Positions 45,931-57,919 of a stretch of DNA of 64,000 bases are shown here, in pieces (the stretch's first letter is position 1; the number at the start of each line of letters is the position of its first letter). The DNA is taken from assembly GCA_012656075.1 (NCBI GenBank), contig JAAKBF010000253.1, forward strand, positions 1-64,000, written 5' to 3'. A model generated the notes under the pieces. It saw only the letters and a list, made by a program, of their open reading frames with translations, ran no database searches and was not told the origin of the DNA. The stretch is from Phytophthora hibernalis. Taxonomy: Eukaryota > Oomycota > Peronosporomycetes > Peronosporales > Peronosporaceae. A program made the translations under genes and the position numbers.

Positions 45931-48900
45931 ATGGCTGACGAGGACTTGGACCTGTTCGGCGCCTTCGACGACACGTCGGCCACGCTCACAGCCGAGGAAC
46001 AGGCTGCTTCCAGTGCTCAGAAGCGTAAAGAAGCTCCAGAAATTGCTGCCAATGACGACAAGGCGGCGTCTCCACCCGCCAAGAAGCAGCAGAGTGATGG
46101 TCGCTTGGCGTCCACTTCGCTACAGGTCGTAGAGGGCAAACGCATCGACGTGACACCCGTGGAAACCGATGACAAACACTCTGGCGTTGTATCCACGGGT
46201 ACGCAGCAGAAAAACCTCATCTCGTTCTCCGTGTACCCCCAGGGGTACGAGGCCAAACCCACGGCGGGTTCGGCGGCCCAGAACCCGGCCAAGACGTACC
46301 CCTTCACGCTGGACCCGTTCCAGCAACAGGCTGTGGATTACATTGAAGCAGGTGAGTCGGTATTGGTCTCAGCCCATACTTCAGCAGGTAAAACTGCTGT
46401 GGCCGAGTACGCTATTGCCAAGAGTTTACGCGACAAGCAACGAGTCATTTACACGTCACCTATCAAAGCTCTGAGTAACCAGAAGTACCGTGATTTGGAA
46501 GAGGAGTTTGGAGATGTGGGTCTTATGACGGGAGATATCACCATTAACCCGTCGGCGACGTGTCTGATCATGACGACGGAGATCCTCCGTAGTATGCTGT
46601 ATCGAGGCTCCGAGGTTATGCGGGAAGTGGCGTGGGTCATCTACGATGAAATTCACTACATGAGGGACAAGGAGCGTGGTGTCGTGTGGGAGGAGAGTAT
46701 CATCCTGTTGCCGCACAAGGTGCGGTTCGTCTTCTTGTCGGCCACCATCCCCAACTCCAAGGAGTTTGCAGGCTGGATCTGCCACATCCACCATCAACCG
46801 TGCCACGTCGTGTACACGGATTACCGTCCTACACCTCTGCAGCACTACGTCTTCCCTGCTGGTGGCAGTGGACTGCATTTGGTGGTGGACGAGAAGGGAA
46901 AGTTCCGTGAAGACAACTTCCAGAAGGCCATTGCGACGCTGTCGGCGTCGACCGATGATGCGGCGGAGCTGGCGTCCTACGGAGCAACACAAAGCGACGC
47001 AAGGTGCAGAAGACCAACCCGAAGAAGAAGGTGGGCTCCGACGTGTTCCGCATCGTGAAACTCATCATGGACCGCCAGTACGACCCCGTGATTATTTTCT
47101 CCTTTAGCAAGCGCGACTGCGAGGCGTATGCGCTGCTCATGTCCAAGCTGGACTTCAACTCGGAGGAGGAGAAGCAGTCGGTGGACCAGCTTTTCAAGAA
47201 CGCCATGGACTCGCTGTCGGATGACGACCGCGCGCTCCCGCAAGTGGACTCGATCTTGCCGCTGCTTCGACGCGGAATTGGTATTCACCACGGTGGCCTG
47301 CTGCCGATTCTGAAGGAAGTGATTGAGATTCTCTTCAGTGAAGGTTTGCTCAAGTGCCTCTTTGCTACGGAGACTTTCTCCATGGGGTTGAACATGCCCG
47401 CTAAGACGGTGGTGTTCACGAACTGCCGCAAGTATGACGGTAAGGACTTCCGATGGATCACGGCCGGTGAATACATTCAGATGTCTGGACGTGCTGGTCG
47501 ACGTTCGCTTGATGCGCGTGGTATCGTCATTCAGATGCTGAGCGAGGAGATGGAGCCAAAGGTTGCCAAGGGGATTCTCTACGGCCAAGCCGACCCGCTG
47601 TTCAGTACGTTCCACCTCGGATACAACATGCTGTTGAACTTGATGCGTGTGGAGGACGCCGACCCAGAGTACATGATCAAGCAGTCGTTTCACCAGTTCC
47701 AGAACGAGCAGGCTGCGCCGGCGTTGGAGGAAGCGCTGGAGCGTGCTAAAGAAGAAAAGGACCAGATCGTGATCAAGAACGAGGAGGAGGTTGCGCAGTA
47801 CTATTATCTATCCCGATCTCTCGTGAAGCTTAAAGAGGAGTTTCTGGCTATCCGCAACAAGCCCGACTTCGTCGTGCGCTTCCTCAACGGTGGCCGCTTG
47901 GTGAAACTCTACTGTCCGGAAAGTGATGACGGCACGACCAAGGCCAAATGGGACTGGGGTGTTATTGTGAACTTCACGACCAAGAACGCAAGCGACTCGA
48001 CGTCGGCGACACCTGACACGATTGTGCACGTGCTCCTAAACTGCGTTGCAAAAGTGACAGTTCGGCGAACAAGTCCAACGACGCCACCAATGGTAGTACC
48101 GTATCGGAATTGCCAACACCAGCGCCTGAGGGTATGATGGGACTGTCAACGTCGACGCAGAATGAGATGAAGATTTGCCCCGTGCCGCTGGAGATGCTGG
48201 ATCTGCTCTCGTCGTTGCGTGTGTACATTCCCAAGGACCTGCGGACATTGGAGAGCCGTCAGGCGGTGGGCAAGTCGGTGAAGGAAGTGCTCCGTCGATT
48301 CCCGCAGGGTGTGCCGCTTTGGATCCGCGCGAGGATATGGACATTCAGGACGAGCAGTTTACACGCGTGATTGAGAAGACGGTGGAGGCTGAGAAGAAAC
48401 TTAAGGACTCGGTGTTCCACAGTGCTACGGATAAGGAGGCCCGATTCGCTCTGTACAATTTGAAGATGGAGGGTGAGGCCAAAATGCGTGAGCTGGAGCG
48501 CAAGATCAAGGAGTCTAAATCGCTGGTGTTGCGTGATGACCTGCGTCGCCGTCGACGAGTGCTTCGACGATTAGAGTTCGTAGACAAGGAGGGTGTGATC
48601 CAGCGCAAGGGCCGTACAGCTTGCGAAGTGTCCACGACGGACGAGCTGTTGGTGACGGAAATGATTTTCAACGGCCAGTTCAATGACCTGTCCGTGAACG
48701 ACACGGTGGCGCTCTTGAGCTGCCTTATCAACATGGAGAAGAAGAAGGATAGCGACAAGCCGCCACAGGCAGAGAGCCTCGAAATCCCTGTCCGCCAGCT
48801 GCGCGAGACGGCCCAGCGCATTGCTAAGGTGATGCAGGACGCCAAGATCACGATCGACGTGGACGAGTACGCTGGTGTCTTCAACACAAGTCTCGTGGAC

Positions 48901-49125
48901 GTGGTGATTGCCTGGTGCCAGGGCGCCAAGTTCTCCCAGATCTGCAAAATGTCGGACGCGTTCGAAGGTACCATTATCCGTTGCTTGCGTCGTCTTGAGG
49001 AGTTGCTGCGCCAGCTTACCCTGGCCGCGCACTCCATCGGTGACATCGAGCTCGAGAAGAAATTCGACGAGGGCGGCAAGAAACTCAAGCGTGATATCGT
49101 TTTCGCTGCTTCCCTCTACCTGTAG
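45931..49125 (+). CDS. MTR4: MTR4 exosome-cofactor RNA helicase
   Basis: The ATG is at 45931 (Kozak-like ACCATGG) and the gene is intronless, about 1,064 residues, the usual length. Order: acidic N-terminus, DExH core with Walker A AHTSAGKT, TSPIKALSNQK, DEIHYMRD and LSATIPNS, second RecA domain with IHHGGLLP and QMSGRAGRR, arch/KOW segment (LNGGRLVKLYCPE), and the helical bundle with the diagnostic C-terminus KRDIVFAASLYL. MTR4 unwinds RNA for the nuclear exosome and the TRAMP complex. The frame slips by one base near 46985, 48050 and 48320. Since this gene is essential in model eukaryotes, these are probably sequence errors unless a second copy exists. Confidence 0.92.
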
Positions 49126-49247
49126 TCTCCTACACTCAATACAGCTCCCTGTTTCACTGCTTATTATAGTTGCTAAAGTTGAACACCTCACAGTCCGCAA
49201 AAGTGTATAAGTATTTGGCAATTCCCCATCGATCGAGCCCATTCATC

Positions 49248-50247
49248 ATGGCGTTCTCCCAAGAATTGCCTCCGTTGGTATCTGCCAAGGGCGTAAATAC
49301 TCAACGCCACGTCGATGCCTTTTACTCCAAGTCGAAGCACTTCGGTCCTGGTGCCAAGTTCAAGGCTGCTCTGTCCACGGGTATCACCGTTGAATACGCT
49401 ATTCACGAAAACGAGGTCAAGGTCGAAGACGCACCCGAAGAACGTGTGGTTCTGATCATGGGATTCATGGCCACGAAGGAGGCGTACGCACCGCTGATCG
49501 ATATGCTGCTGCACAAATGGAACGATGCCGTCGAGCACAAGCGCAATGTCAAACTCGTGAGCTTTGACAACCGAGGACTGGGAGGTTCGGATGTGCCTTG
49601 GTGGCGCTACACTACGAGCGGCATGGCTCAAGACGCTTTGGCTCTCATGGACCATCTCGAGTGGGATACTGTTCACGTCGTCGGTATCAGTGTGGGGGAA
49701 TGATCTCCCTGGAGCTTGCTTTGGCAGCTCCACAACGCGTGAAGTCGCTTACCCTCATCATGGCAACTCGAGGCAAGTACGTTGAAGACCCTCGTTCCAA
49801 GGAGCCCATGAAGGAGAGTTTGAATGCGAAGGAACCCGAGGACATTGCCAAGTCTCAGCTAAGTCTGCTTTTCAGTGATGTCTTCCTGGACCAACCGATG
49901 TCATTCGGTGACAAAATGAGACGTCAAGTCATGTATGAATATCTATTGGATCACGCAAAGGAACGTGTGAAGCCGCGCTCCTCGGAATGGTTAACCAGCT
50001 TCTCGCCATCCGTACGCATTGGATTTCGGACGAGCGTCTTGCGGCTATCAATGAATCCGGTTTCCCCATTCTGCTCGTGGGCGGTGCCATGGACATCCTG
50101 ATCCCTCCGCGTGAAATGCAGACGCTGCACGAACACCTAAAGGGACAACGTGAAAACACTCTTCTTTGAGCAAGGGGGCACGGAGTTTTCATCCAGTACC
50201 CGGAAGAAATTGTTGATGGTTTGATCAAGCTGTTTCTTCGTTATTGA
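49248..50247 (+). pseudogene. Alpha/beta hydrolase, decayed relative of 41764
   Basis: The ATG is at 49248. It is highly similar to the minus-strand gene at 41764-42779. The nucleophile elbow is damaged: GIS is followed by a one-base loss near 49697 so that the MGG continues in another frame. Further slips lie near 49978 and 50150-50185 around the His loop. The frame would end at TGA 50245-50247. At least four lesions in 1 kb, one in the active site, support a pseudogene. Confidence 0.75.
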
Positions 50248-50575
50248 GAACGATGAAGAGATGGAACTTCAAGCCTAGAAGCCGAGGCAAGCACTTCATT
50301 CATGGTAGTTTATGCTGCCGAAGAATACACTCAAACTAAAAGTCAGCTTTACGCTCTGCTTGCACAGGTACGTGTATTAAACAGAGCTCTGAATTTTACA
50401 CTTGGGCACACGCATCCTGGAGAACCGAACTATGTTTTAAAGAGAGCGGATGAGTAAATACTGATTTGGTCAGGGGGCGAACACTATTAGTGCGTTGTCT
50501 CTCGTCTGTCAACCCCTGTAATAGCGCTCGGCTTACTTGCTTAAACAGCCCCGTCTAATCGGCGGACGTTGGCAA

Positions 50576-51580
50576 TCAGTGACGCAACTGAGCTAGGACG
50601 ACTTTGATCCCTACCAGGCGGTTCTTTTCGTAGTCAATCATGTACTTCTTCCAAAGCTTCCGCATCGCATCGGGGAGGAGTTAGGGAGCACCCTCACTGA
50701 GGTGAGGGCCTCAGCGGAACACACGGGCAGAAAAAGACGAAGCACATTGCGTTAGTGGTGGTGCAGAGAGCCAACAAGTTCAACTTCTCCTTCAACTACA
50801 CGTACCTATGGATGTCCAAGTACGGACCAACGGTAACTGTCCATGAATCGCCTGGCAAGCTCCGTGGTAGACATCAAGTAGCGTAGTCTGTTCGAGAATT
50901 CATCAGCTTCGAAGGAGTAGTGAAACTTGTGTTTCTTGAGCAACGAAAAAGAGCTTCAGTACTCGTCTGCGTTGCAAGTAGCTCGATACGTGAAGCTTTC
51001 TTCATGTTGGCAACGTCTCTAGGGAGCACCAAATAATCTTTGTCCAACATTATCATGAGTTGATTCGTTCACGAGAGGAGCGGACATGGCTGTAGCGAAG
51101 AGACGGTGGAGGTTGACAGGAGGCGTTTATTAATGTCAAACGAAGTTGTGAAATGGCGAATACATCTCTTCCCTCCCTCACTCACCTCTTACTTTAGTAC
51201 GCCTCAGTCTGCAACGATATATTTGGGCCTTTCTCAACAAGATTTTTTGTTGCACCACCACTAACGCCATGTGCTTCGTCTTTTTCTGCCCAGGTGCTCC
51301 GCTGAGGGTGCTCCCTAACTCCTCCCATCGCATCGGTCTTTTCCTTCACATGTAGAAGATTGGCAACATGGATTGGTTTTTTTGTGAATAGGAACTACTT
51401 GAGCATCTCAGTCTCCAGTTTGTTCGCAAGTTCCTTCGTCTTCGGGTTATTTTGTGCCATTTGAATCACCTTTACCAGATCTTTGTCCTTACACGCCGTC
51501 TTTATTATGGTTCGAGAGACAGTGTTGCTGGGGAAATCTTGTCGAAATAGGCCATGAACTCCAAGTCTGCATTTGCGCAG
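50576..51580 (-). pseudogene. WY-effector remnant, 3' pieces split by a MITE
   Basis: Two minus-strand pieces, 51580-51336 and 50672-50576 (stop at 50578-50576), flank the MITE at 50673-51326. They carry helical motifs typical of RXLR effector C-termini, such as NNPKTKELANKLE. Together with 57587-57919 they belong to one reading direction, and both transposons carry clean target duplications at the breaks. No signal peptide or RXLR motif is left in the window. Extra frame changes exist near 51560. Confidence 0.65.
50673..51326. mobile_element. Mutator-like MITE with 9-bp target duplication
   Basis: Element ends are GGGAGGAGTTAGGGAGCACC and its reverse complement. The inverted repeats extend imperfectly for about 90 bp (50673-50765 and 51248-51326). 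The flanks are ATCGCATCG on both sides (50664-50672 and 51327-51335). A 9-bp duplication and long terminal inverted repeats fit Mutator-like elements. At 654 bp with no transposase it is non-autonomous. Confidence 0.88.
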
Positions 51581-52048
51581 TGTAGTGGGCGCCGAGTACT
51601 CAGCTTGGTTGCCGCTACAGCAGTTGCCTCTGAGTGAGGCGAGATGCATTCGGCTCTGACGACTGGCGAATGGTTAGTCGCCAACTGATGTCTCTGTGTC
51701 AATCACAGGTGGACCCAGATATGTCTGACGGTGGACAACGGGTGCAGCAGCTGTATATCTTGGGACGGCAAGTGCCTGACCAAGCTGTATAAGGATTTAG
51801 TGGTCTACTACATGTCAAGGACTTGGTGTGAGCAGGTGGCTTCTGCCTCGCGCCAGTCCGAACCTCTGGGAGCACGTCTTGGTGAGAACGAGCTGGTGAC
51901 CACCAGACTCAAGATCTCTCCACGTCTCTCACTTTATATTTTGGCCAAGTGACCAACACATCAATACACTTGACCCTATTTCCGTGCGGGTTGGTCCCCG
52001 CGTCGACTGTCTTACAAGTTTACGGACTTCAGCCCGGGACTCACTACA
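51581..52048 (+). repeat. gypsy-2 5' LTR
   Basis: It starts TGTAGTGGG and ends CTCACTACA, and matches 57119-57586. A 73-codon frame inside it occurs in both LTRs, but it has no recognisable domain. Confidence 0.93.
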
Positions 52049-52206
52049 AAGAATTCTTTAGTAGAATTATCCACTGCTGCGACGCTGTCAACCTTCGACC
52101 ACGTCCCACAGTGGAACGGAAGCCATTCTACTCATCGACGACCGAGCCGCAGACCTGATCTGCGCAATCGTCGGTGGACCCTCAGAGACCAAGCTAGCCG
52201 TGCAGA

Positions 52207-53115
52207 ATGATGCGCGCCGCTGGCATGGATGGACCGACTGGTACCGTCCCACTCTTCACGCCAATACTGCCGCCCAGGATCGAGTCGGTTTCGCACGAAG
52301 CGCTCGTGAAGTGGAAGCGCGACCGGCGTGACTACGAAGACAAGATGCAAGCTCGCTGCCGCGTGACGGGAGAGAACTACGACGCGGTGGTGCACACAAT
52401 TCGGGATTCGTTCGAGCCACGTCTCCTCGACGTATTCTGCGAGCTTCATCTCAACGTGGAGGCGGCCGACGCCACTGAAGGCATGCTGACCGCGGAGATC
52501 GAGCATATCGTGAGCAGCATGAAAACGCTGCGCTGCCGGACATCAAGGAGTTGTTCCGGAAGGAGCTACGCATGAAGAAGGAGGTGAGTGATGTGAACGC
52601 AAGATTGATGGACTACTTCAAGTGCTTTCACACCATCGTCGAGGACAATTGTTTGACGGAGTGTTTCAGTGGCCCATCGGGCACGAAGGAGAAGTGCAAG
52701 AGGCTAGTCGCAAGCCTCTGGCCCAAGTCATTGAAGGAGGAGGTGAAGCAGTGCCTTCGCTTCACGCACCTGGACGCTGCGAAGGACCCAAGGGCGTTGT
52801 TCAGGCTCATTCTGGAGAAAGCGACAGAATTGGAGCGACAACATCAGCGCCTGCGGCTGCAGAAGAAGGACGCGACTGGACCAGGCGACAAGAAGCCCAA
52901 TAACCATTAACAGGCAAAGCAAAATAGGCGTTGGGAAGAGAAGAGGTCTGCTGCGCCGACGACAACGACGACGACAACAAGTTCTGCGGTAACTGCGAGC
53001 GGGACGACGAGCAAGCACTTTAAGACTCCCCGTTCGTCGAAGCCTCCGCCAGGACCCTGTCCGAAGTGCCAAGAGCTGCACTGGATGCGCGACTGTGCGA
53101 CTGCTTCTCAAAAAG
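52207..53115 (+). pseudogene. gypsy-2 gag with zinc knuckle
   Basis: From 52207 the frame encodes a helical capsid-like protein. It slips near 52540 and continues to a TAA at 52908-52910 as KEVSDVNARLMDYF, then SLWPKSLKEEVKQCL. After a stop, a Thr-rich linker leads to a CCHC-like knuckle CPKCQELHWMRDC at about 53060-53100. Gag packages element RNA. Confidence 0.75.
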
Positions 53116-53149
53116 ACAAAGAAGAGTTTTGGACCAAGATCAAGGAGAC

Positions 53150-53702
53150 GCGCAACAAGAAAGCCAAGTTGAAACGACTTGGAGAACTTCTACTATCTAC
53201 TGATCGTGTGGTTACGCTAAAAGGCAAGCTGGAGCTGCCGTACTGCCCTGACAGTGGATCGGGTTACACCGTGATTGGGAACTCGCACTGGAACGAGTTG
53301 AAGGCCCTGGACCCCAGTGTTGTTGCGGTGGAGCTGGATAACCCGATCCAGAACCAGACCTTTGGTTCTGTGATGGTGACGGCGAACTACAAGGCCAAGA
53401 TTCACGTGATGATCCACACAGCTGTGTGACCGGTGAAACCGAAGGAAGCGGTGGATGTACTCGTCGTGGACGTCGACGATGGCGAGTTCATCGTGGGCAA
53501 TGACTTACTCTTGTCACTGGGGATTGACGTGGATCGTCAGTTGCAGCAGCTAGCCACGCGAAGTGAAGACGAAACTAGTGGTGACCCGATTGACTTGGAG
53601 GTGGACGAGATGCCTGCCAAGATCGACGGATCGAAACCAAGTGGTGACGATGACATGTTCGCGGCGGTGGAGCGACTGATTGATCGGGCGGTGGAGAATT
53701 GA
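53150..53702 (+). pseudogene. gypsy-2 aspartic protease region
   Basis: The active-site motif appears as CPDSGSGYTVIG near 53250. A TGA at 53427-53429 precedes the second half, with EFIVGNDLLLSLGIDVDRQ (53485-53545). The region ends in an acidic stretch with a stop at 53700-53702. Confidence 0.7.
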
Positions 53703-53708
53703 TTTCCG

Positions 53709-54558
53709 TTGGAGCGTGTGGAGACTTCGCGCACGATTTCGCACACGCACGACGGGTGGCGTCTGGAATTGCGTGATGACCCTCCGGCCAACGTGCTGCC
53801 ACTTGAAGTGCGTTTGAAGGATGGGGATCGCCCAACAAAGTGTAAGCCCCGCAAGTATCCTCCGCATGTTCGAAAATTGCTACGCGAATTTAACGATCGT
53901 CTTGTGGACTTAGGACTGATCTATGAGAATCCCAAGAGTCGATGGTCGAGCCCCGTTGTTCCTGCCAAGAAGTCTGCGGACCTAATGGATTTGCGGCAAG
54001 CGACAGACTACATACATCGGAACGAGCAGACTGAGATCATGGCAGCAGTGATGCCGATTCTTTCGCTAGTACTGGAAAATGCACGTGGAATGAAACACTT
54101 TTGGACTTTTTGATTTTCTTAAGGGCTTCTGGCAGCTACCTTTGGCTGAGATCTGTCAGGAATTCATGTCCTACATGACAGACGAGAAGATTTTCACTCC
54201 TCGGCGTGTACCGCAAGGCTGCGCTGACGCGGCCATACACTTCCAGAAGACGATGGAAGAGTGTTTCGCAAGTATCCTGTACAAACATTTGTTGATCTGG
54301 ATAGACGACTTGCTCTTGTACGCCGAAGACATCAAGGTGTACCTGCAGAAGCTCGCTGAGCTGTTCGCGCTGATCAACCAGTTTGGGTTGAAGCTGAGTG
54401 TGAAGAAGTCGAGTCTCTACCAGACTGAGGTGAAGTGGTGTGGACGATTGATTGACGAGCATGGAGTCCGTCACGATCCTAAGCGGATTGACACACTACG
54501 ATCACTACCTTATCCTACGACTACAGCAGTTCGTATTTGCGATCAACTGGATGCGTGA
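53709..54558 (+). pseudogene. gypsy-2 reverse transcriptase
   Basis: Conserved RT blocks appear in order: SRWSSPVVPAKK, DLRQATDYIHRN, then after a one-base slip near 54105 motif A as FDFLKGFWQLPL, then VPQGCADA and the catalytic box WIDDLLLYAE. The box reads IDD in place of the more usual VDD. The FGLKLSVKKS block follows, and then another frame change near 54520. Confidence 0.83.
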
Positions 54559-55330
54559 AAGCATCGTCGATTTTGCACGCCAAGTTGCACCCTTGCAACA
54601 TCGACTTGATGAAGCTTTGGCTAGTACCAAGCGCACTCGACGTGCTGCAGCTGGGATCGAGATCGAATTGAGCAAGGACGAGAAGACGGCGTTTGACACA
54701 GTGAAGGAGATGTTGGCCATGTCGGCGACACTCGCCTTCCCTGATGACAGAGCAACGACGTGTCTTTTCACGGATGCGTCGGACGTTGGCTGGGCCGCTA
54801 TCGTGACACAGGCAAGAACTATGACTCGAAGCGACCGGCCACCGAGCAGCAACACCAACTCATCCAGTGTATGAGCGGGACTTTCACTGGCAGTCAGTTG
54901 AACTGGACCGTGATTGAAAAGGAGGCCCTGCCCATTGTACTGGCCTGTGAGAAGATGGACTACCTGTTGTTACGACCGCAACCTTGTCGAAAGTTCTGCG
55001 ACCACAGAAATTTGGTTCACGTCTTCGCGCCGCATGAGAGCGTGAAGAAGCACATCAAAGGCAAGTTGCTCAGGTGTGCGATGAAGCTCATGAACTTCAG
55101 GTACGTCGTGGAGCATGTACCTGGTCCTGACAACGTATGTGCCGACATGATTTCTCGGTGGGTCGGGAATCACGCGCCCGTAGCAACGATGAAACGGATC
55201 AAGGCCGTGTGTCGACAACCGACGCCGAACAGGCCAAGGCTACGACCTCTTGATGACGAGGCCTTCGTCTGGCCTACACTCGAAGAATTGACGGCAGTCC
55301 AAGGACAATTTCCAGCGCCGGTGGGTGCTG
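54559..55330 (+). pseudogene. gypsy-2 RNase H
   Basis: Frame pieces show TTCLFTDASDVGWAAIV (active-site Asp), then after a slip near 54815 NWTVIEKEALPIVLACEKMDY (active-site Glu) and the FRYVVEHVPGPDNVCADMISR end block. Confidence 0.8.
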
Positions 55331-55370
55331 AAACCACTACAGATGGAACGATTAAGCTGCAAGGACGGAT

Positions 55371-56750
55371 TTGGGTGCCAGTGGAAGCAACCGAGTTGAT
55401 TCAGAGGTGTGGATTGTGGCGCACTGCGGCGGCCAAGGTCACAGTGGGCAGCAAGCCATGATCGCTCACCTTCAACGTCTTTTCGTGATCGACCATCTGA
55501 AGAAGACGGTGGCGAAATTTGTGAATGACTGTTTGCTGTGTTTACATTATCGAGGGGGAGGATTATCCCCAGGCCCTGGGGCGAAGTGATCGACTGCAAC
55601 ACACGCATGAAGTTCTACACTTTGACTTTCTCTATATGGGAGCAAGTTACGGTGAGAGCAAGTATCTACTGGTCCTAAAGGATCATGCTACACACTACTG
55701 TGAACTGGTGGTGGCGGACACGGCGGACAGCAGAGTGCTCTGTTGGCTTGGCACTCGCGGTTTGGTATACCGCCCGATTGGGTGTCGGATAATGGTACAC
55801 ACTTCAAGAATGAAGTGGTGGCCGAGCTGAGTCGACGGCTGCGTACACAGCAGAAGTTCATGCCGGCCTACAGTCCGTGGATAAATGTATCAGTGGAGCG
55901 AGTGAATCGTGATAAATTACAAGTGGTTAGAGCGATGATTCTGACCTACAAGGTGATCTACAAGGATTGGGTGTACTTGGTCCCGATGGTGCAAGCGAGT
56001 TTGAATCATACGGCGGTGCCGTCGCTGGGGAACCATTCACCGACCGAGCTATTTACTGGGTTACAGAACCCGACGCCGCTTCGCGAATTTTACCTGCCCG
56101 AGACGCAGGAGCTGCAAACGATTCCGGAGTCAGCGGAGATTGAAGGGTACCTCGCACAACTACGTGAAAGCATCCGTGCCATGCACGGTGCCGTCGAAGA
56201 CCAACGGTTGAAGCAGCGCCTGCTCAACAAGAAGCGTGAGCGTGGGGAGAACCTGGTTAATTTCAATGTGGGCGACTACGTGCTCCGTTCTCGAGTTGAT
56301 GAGAAGCGGGGCAACAAGCTACAGGTGACGTGGATTGGACCGTACCGTGTGAAACGAGCGGATGCTCACTCGTTTCGAGTGGAGCACTTGGTGCCTGGGG
56401 ACGAACTGGACGTACATGCTTCGAGACTCAAGATGTACGCGGACGACAGCTTGGAAGTGACCGACGAGCTACTCGAGCACGTGTCTGCCCAAGGCATTGT
56501 GTTGGCGGTCGACGAGCTGAAAAACCATCGGTGGAGTGCTGAGATTGGAGAATACGAGATTGAAGTCGGATGGAAAGGTCTACAATCCATTGAGGATTCG
56601 TTTGAGCCTCTGACCGACCTCGCGAAACAGATTCGCGTTCTCGTGGACAAGTATCTCAAAGAAGCAGGGGACCAGGAGCTCGAAGAGGCCTGGAACAAGC
56701 TGCCATCAAGCGGAGGACTGAGTGGGAAACCAGCAGATCCTACCATTTGA
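55371..56750 (+). pseudogene. gypsy-2 integrase with chromodomain
   Basis: The zinc domain HHCC is readable (IVAHCGGQGHSG, then VNDCLLC). The core has Asp in LHFDFLYMG, Asp in VSDNGTHF and Glu in WINVSVERVNRDKL. A GPY-like part (VTWIGPYRVKR) and a C-terminal chromodomain-like segment (EVGWKGLQSIEDSFEP) follow, to a TGA at 56748-56750. One-base slips lie near 55460, 55600 and 55740. The long 3' frame (55743-56750) is uninterrupted. Confidence 0.85.
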
Positions 56751-57118
56751 ACGAGTCCGGCAAGGCGCCGGCAGTCTAGGAACAAAGACGCCAGACTGCG
56801 AGTGAGCCTGAAGGACAGCGGAGTGTCGGAAAACGCCGACGTAAATCTGCGCGAGAGCCTGAAGGACAGCAGGGTGTTGTGACCAGTGAAGGTCAACAAG
56901 CAAGTTTGGGGCAGTCTGCGACTGGACCGGCTGGGCCTGTAGGACGCCAAACGCGGTCAAAGACTGCAGCAGCTAGAGTCGAGGAGACTCCTCGTGAAAA
57001 CAAGAACCGTTCCTCTCGTCATCGCAAGGACCAGGACCAGCGTCGTTAGTGCTGTTGGAAGAACGGACTGACGGTGCGGAGACCGAGCGAATGAGCGGCG
57101 AACCAAGCTTGAGGGCTG
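56751..57118 (+). other. gypsy-2 3' untranslated region with short repeats
   Basis: Imperfect repeats of a GAGCCTGAAGGACAGC unit occur near 56800 and 56855. The stretch before the LTR ends GCTTGAGGGC, a weak candidate polypurine tract. No further gene is seen. Confidence 0.5.
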
Positions 57119-57586
57119 TGTAGTGGGCGCCCAGTACTCAGCTTGGTTGCCGCTACAGCAGTTGCCTCTGAGTGAGGCGAGATGCATTCAGCTCTGGCGA
57201 CTGGCGAATGGTTAGTCGCCAACTGATGTCTCTGTGTCAATCACAGGTGGACCCAGATATGTCTGACGGTGGACAACGGGTGCAGCAGCTGTATATCTTG
57301 GGACGGCAAGTGCCTGACCAAGCTGTATAAGGATTTAGTGATCTACTACATGTCAAGGACTTGGTGTGAGCAGGTGGCTTCTGCCTCGCGCCAGTCCGAA
57401 CCTCTGGGAGCACGTCTTGGTGAGAACGAGCTGGTGACCACCAGACTCAAGATCTCTCCACGTCTCTCACTTTATATTTTGGCCAAGTGACCAACACATC
57501 AATACACCTGACCCTACTTCCGTGCGGGTTGGTCCCCGCATCGAATGTCTTACAAGTTTACGGACTTCAGCCCGGGACTCACTACA
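57119..57586 (+). repeat. gypsy-2 3' LTR
   Basis: Partner of 51581-52048, with identical tips. Followed at once by the CGCAG target duplication. Confidence 0.93.
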
Positions 57587-57919
57587 CGCAGCCTCCAATT
57601 TGGTGGCAACTTACCTCGTCCCCGCGACCTGCTTTGCGGCTTCGAGAATCTTTGAACCCGCATCGTCCCCGTAGTGAGTTGTAAGTGTAACGATCGCCGA
57701 CGATGTCTTGCCAGGGTTCTTGGCGGTGAAATCGTCCACATATCCGAGCCACGTAGTGAACTGCGGAGTGACTAGTAGTTTATCTCCAGCCTTGGTAAGC
57801 TGCAAGCGGACGAAGACGTCGTCATGGACTTCCCGTTGTTTAGGCAGGTCTGGAGTCTCTGCGGTAGCAGTCGAAACCAATGCTTTGGACTTTTCAACAA
57901 TGGAGCTAGGAAGGTTCAC
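57587..57919 (-). pseudogene. WY-domain (RXLR-type) effector remnant, 5' piece
   Basis: The minus-strand frame from 57919 carries WY-fold motifs of Phytophthora RXLR effectors: a Trp-containing helix (FTTWLGYVDDF), followed by a helix and Tyr-containing TLTTHYGDD. These effectors act inside host plant cells, many suppressing immunity. A stop near 57611 and the gypsy-2 insertion at 57587 break it. Its continuation lies at 50576-51580. The expected signal peptide and RXLR-dEER region are not found upstream; a stop lies just before 57919. It is therefore a dead C-terminal relic. Confidence 0.75.

Larger units (their letters stand above)
51581..57586 (+). mobile_element. Ty3/gypsy chromodomain retrotransposon (gypsy-2)
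   Basis: LTRs 51581-52048 and 57119-57586 are 468 bp each, with TGTAGTG..CACTACA tips and about eight visible differences. CGCAG flanks both ends (51576-51580 and 57587-57591), a perfect 5-bp target duplication. The internal order is gag, protease, RT, RNase H, integrase and chromodomain, all on the plus strand, with several frameshifts. It is inserted in the WY-effector remnant. Confidence 0.93.

Noticed and set aside
51731..51952. 73-codon gene inside the gypsy-2 LTRs (also 57269-57490)
   Set aside because: Conserved only because both LTRs are copies of one sequence; no domain or start context.
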